In this document: piece after piece, positions 5,772-5,773 of the stretch
Position numbering within the stretch: position 1 is the first letter of the stretch
Layout: every line of letters begins with the position of its first letter
DNA from: Chloroflexota bacterium
GTDB lineage: Bacteria; Chloroflexota; Anaerolineae; Promineifilales; Promineifilaceae
DNA: 5,773 bases
Direction: 5' to 3'
Assembly: GCA_030599405.1 (NCBI GenBank)
Contig: JAUVOB010000119.1
Location: 1 to 5,773 of the forward strand
Translations under genes and position numbers: made by a program
The notes under the pieces: model-generated
Database searches by the model: none
What the model saw: the letters and a program-made list of their open reading frames with translations, nothing else
What the model was told of the DNA's origin: nothing

Positions 5772-5773
5772 AA

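Overview
The window is a slice of a bacterial S10-spc ribosomal protein operon. All genes lie on the minus strand, so transcription runs from position 5773 down to 1. In transcription order it encodes S3 (rpsC), L16 (rplP), L29 (rpmC), S17 (rpsQ), L14 (rplN), L24 (rplX), L5 (rplE), S14 (rpsN), S8 (rpsH), L6 (rplF), L18 (rplR), S5 (rpsE), L30 (rpmD) and the first 37 codons of L15 (rplO). This is the canonical bacterial order. It has no inserted foreign gene, mobile element, CRISPR array or RNA gene.

The gene order and a bacterial-type L16 and S5 show a bacterium. The L14, S14 and L15 sequences look most like Chloroflexota (the Dehalococcoidia/SAR202 side is a guess). That is an impression from remembered families, not a search result. 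Base composition looks balanced, and almost every gene has a clear Shine-Dalgarno (SD) site.

Layout: 5773-4576 holds the distal part of the S10 block (S3, L16), which runs into L29 through a one-base stop/start overlap. Positions 4576-3505 hold L29, S17 and L14. Positions 3444-1871 hold L24, L5, S14 and S8. Positions 1857-1 hold L6, L18, S5, L30 and L15. Most junctions are 1-45 nt. Three are longer: rpsC-rplP (99 nt), rplF-rplR (82 nt) and rplN-rplX (60 nt, after start correction). Each longer gap can form a hairpin of varying quality. No convincing promoter or rho-independent terminator is visible. Every product is a structural ribosome component, so the operon sets their co-expression.

Most of the window is ordinary. 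Two proteins depart from their families. S14 carries an in-frame insertion of about 8 residues inside its first zinc-binding cysteine pair (C-x10-C instead of C-x2-C). L29 is about twice the usual length, with an acidic then basic C-terminal extension. These two ribosome modifications are the most interesting content. I see no evidence of a new multi-gene system.
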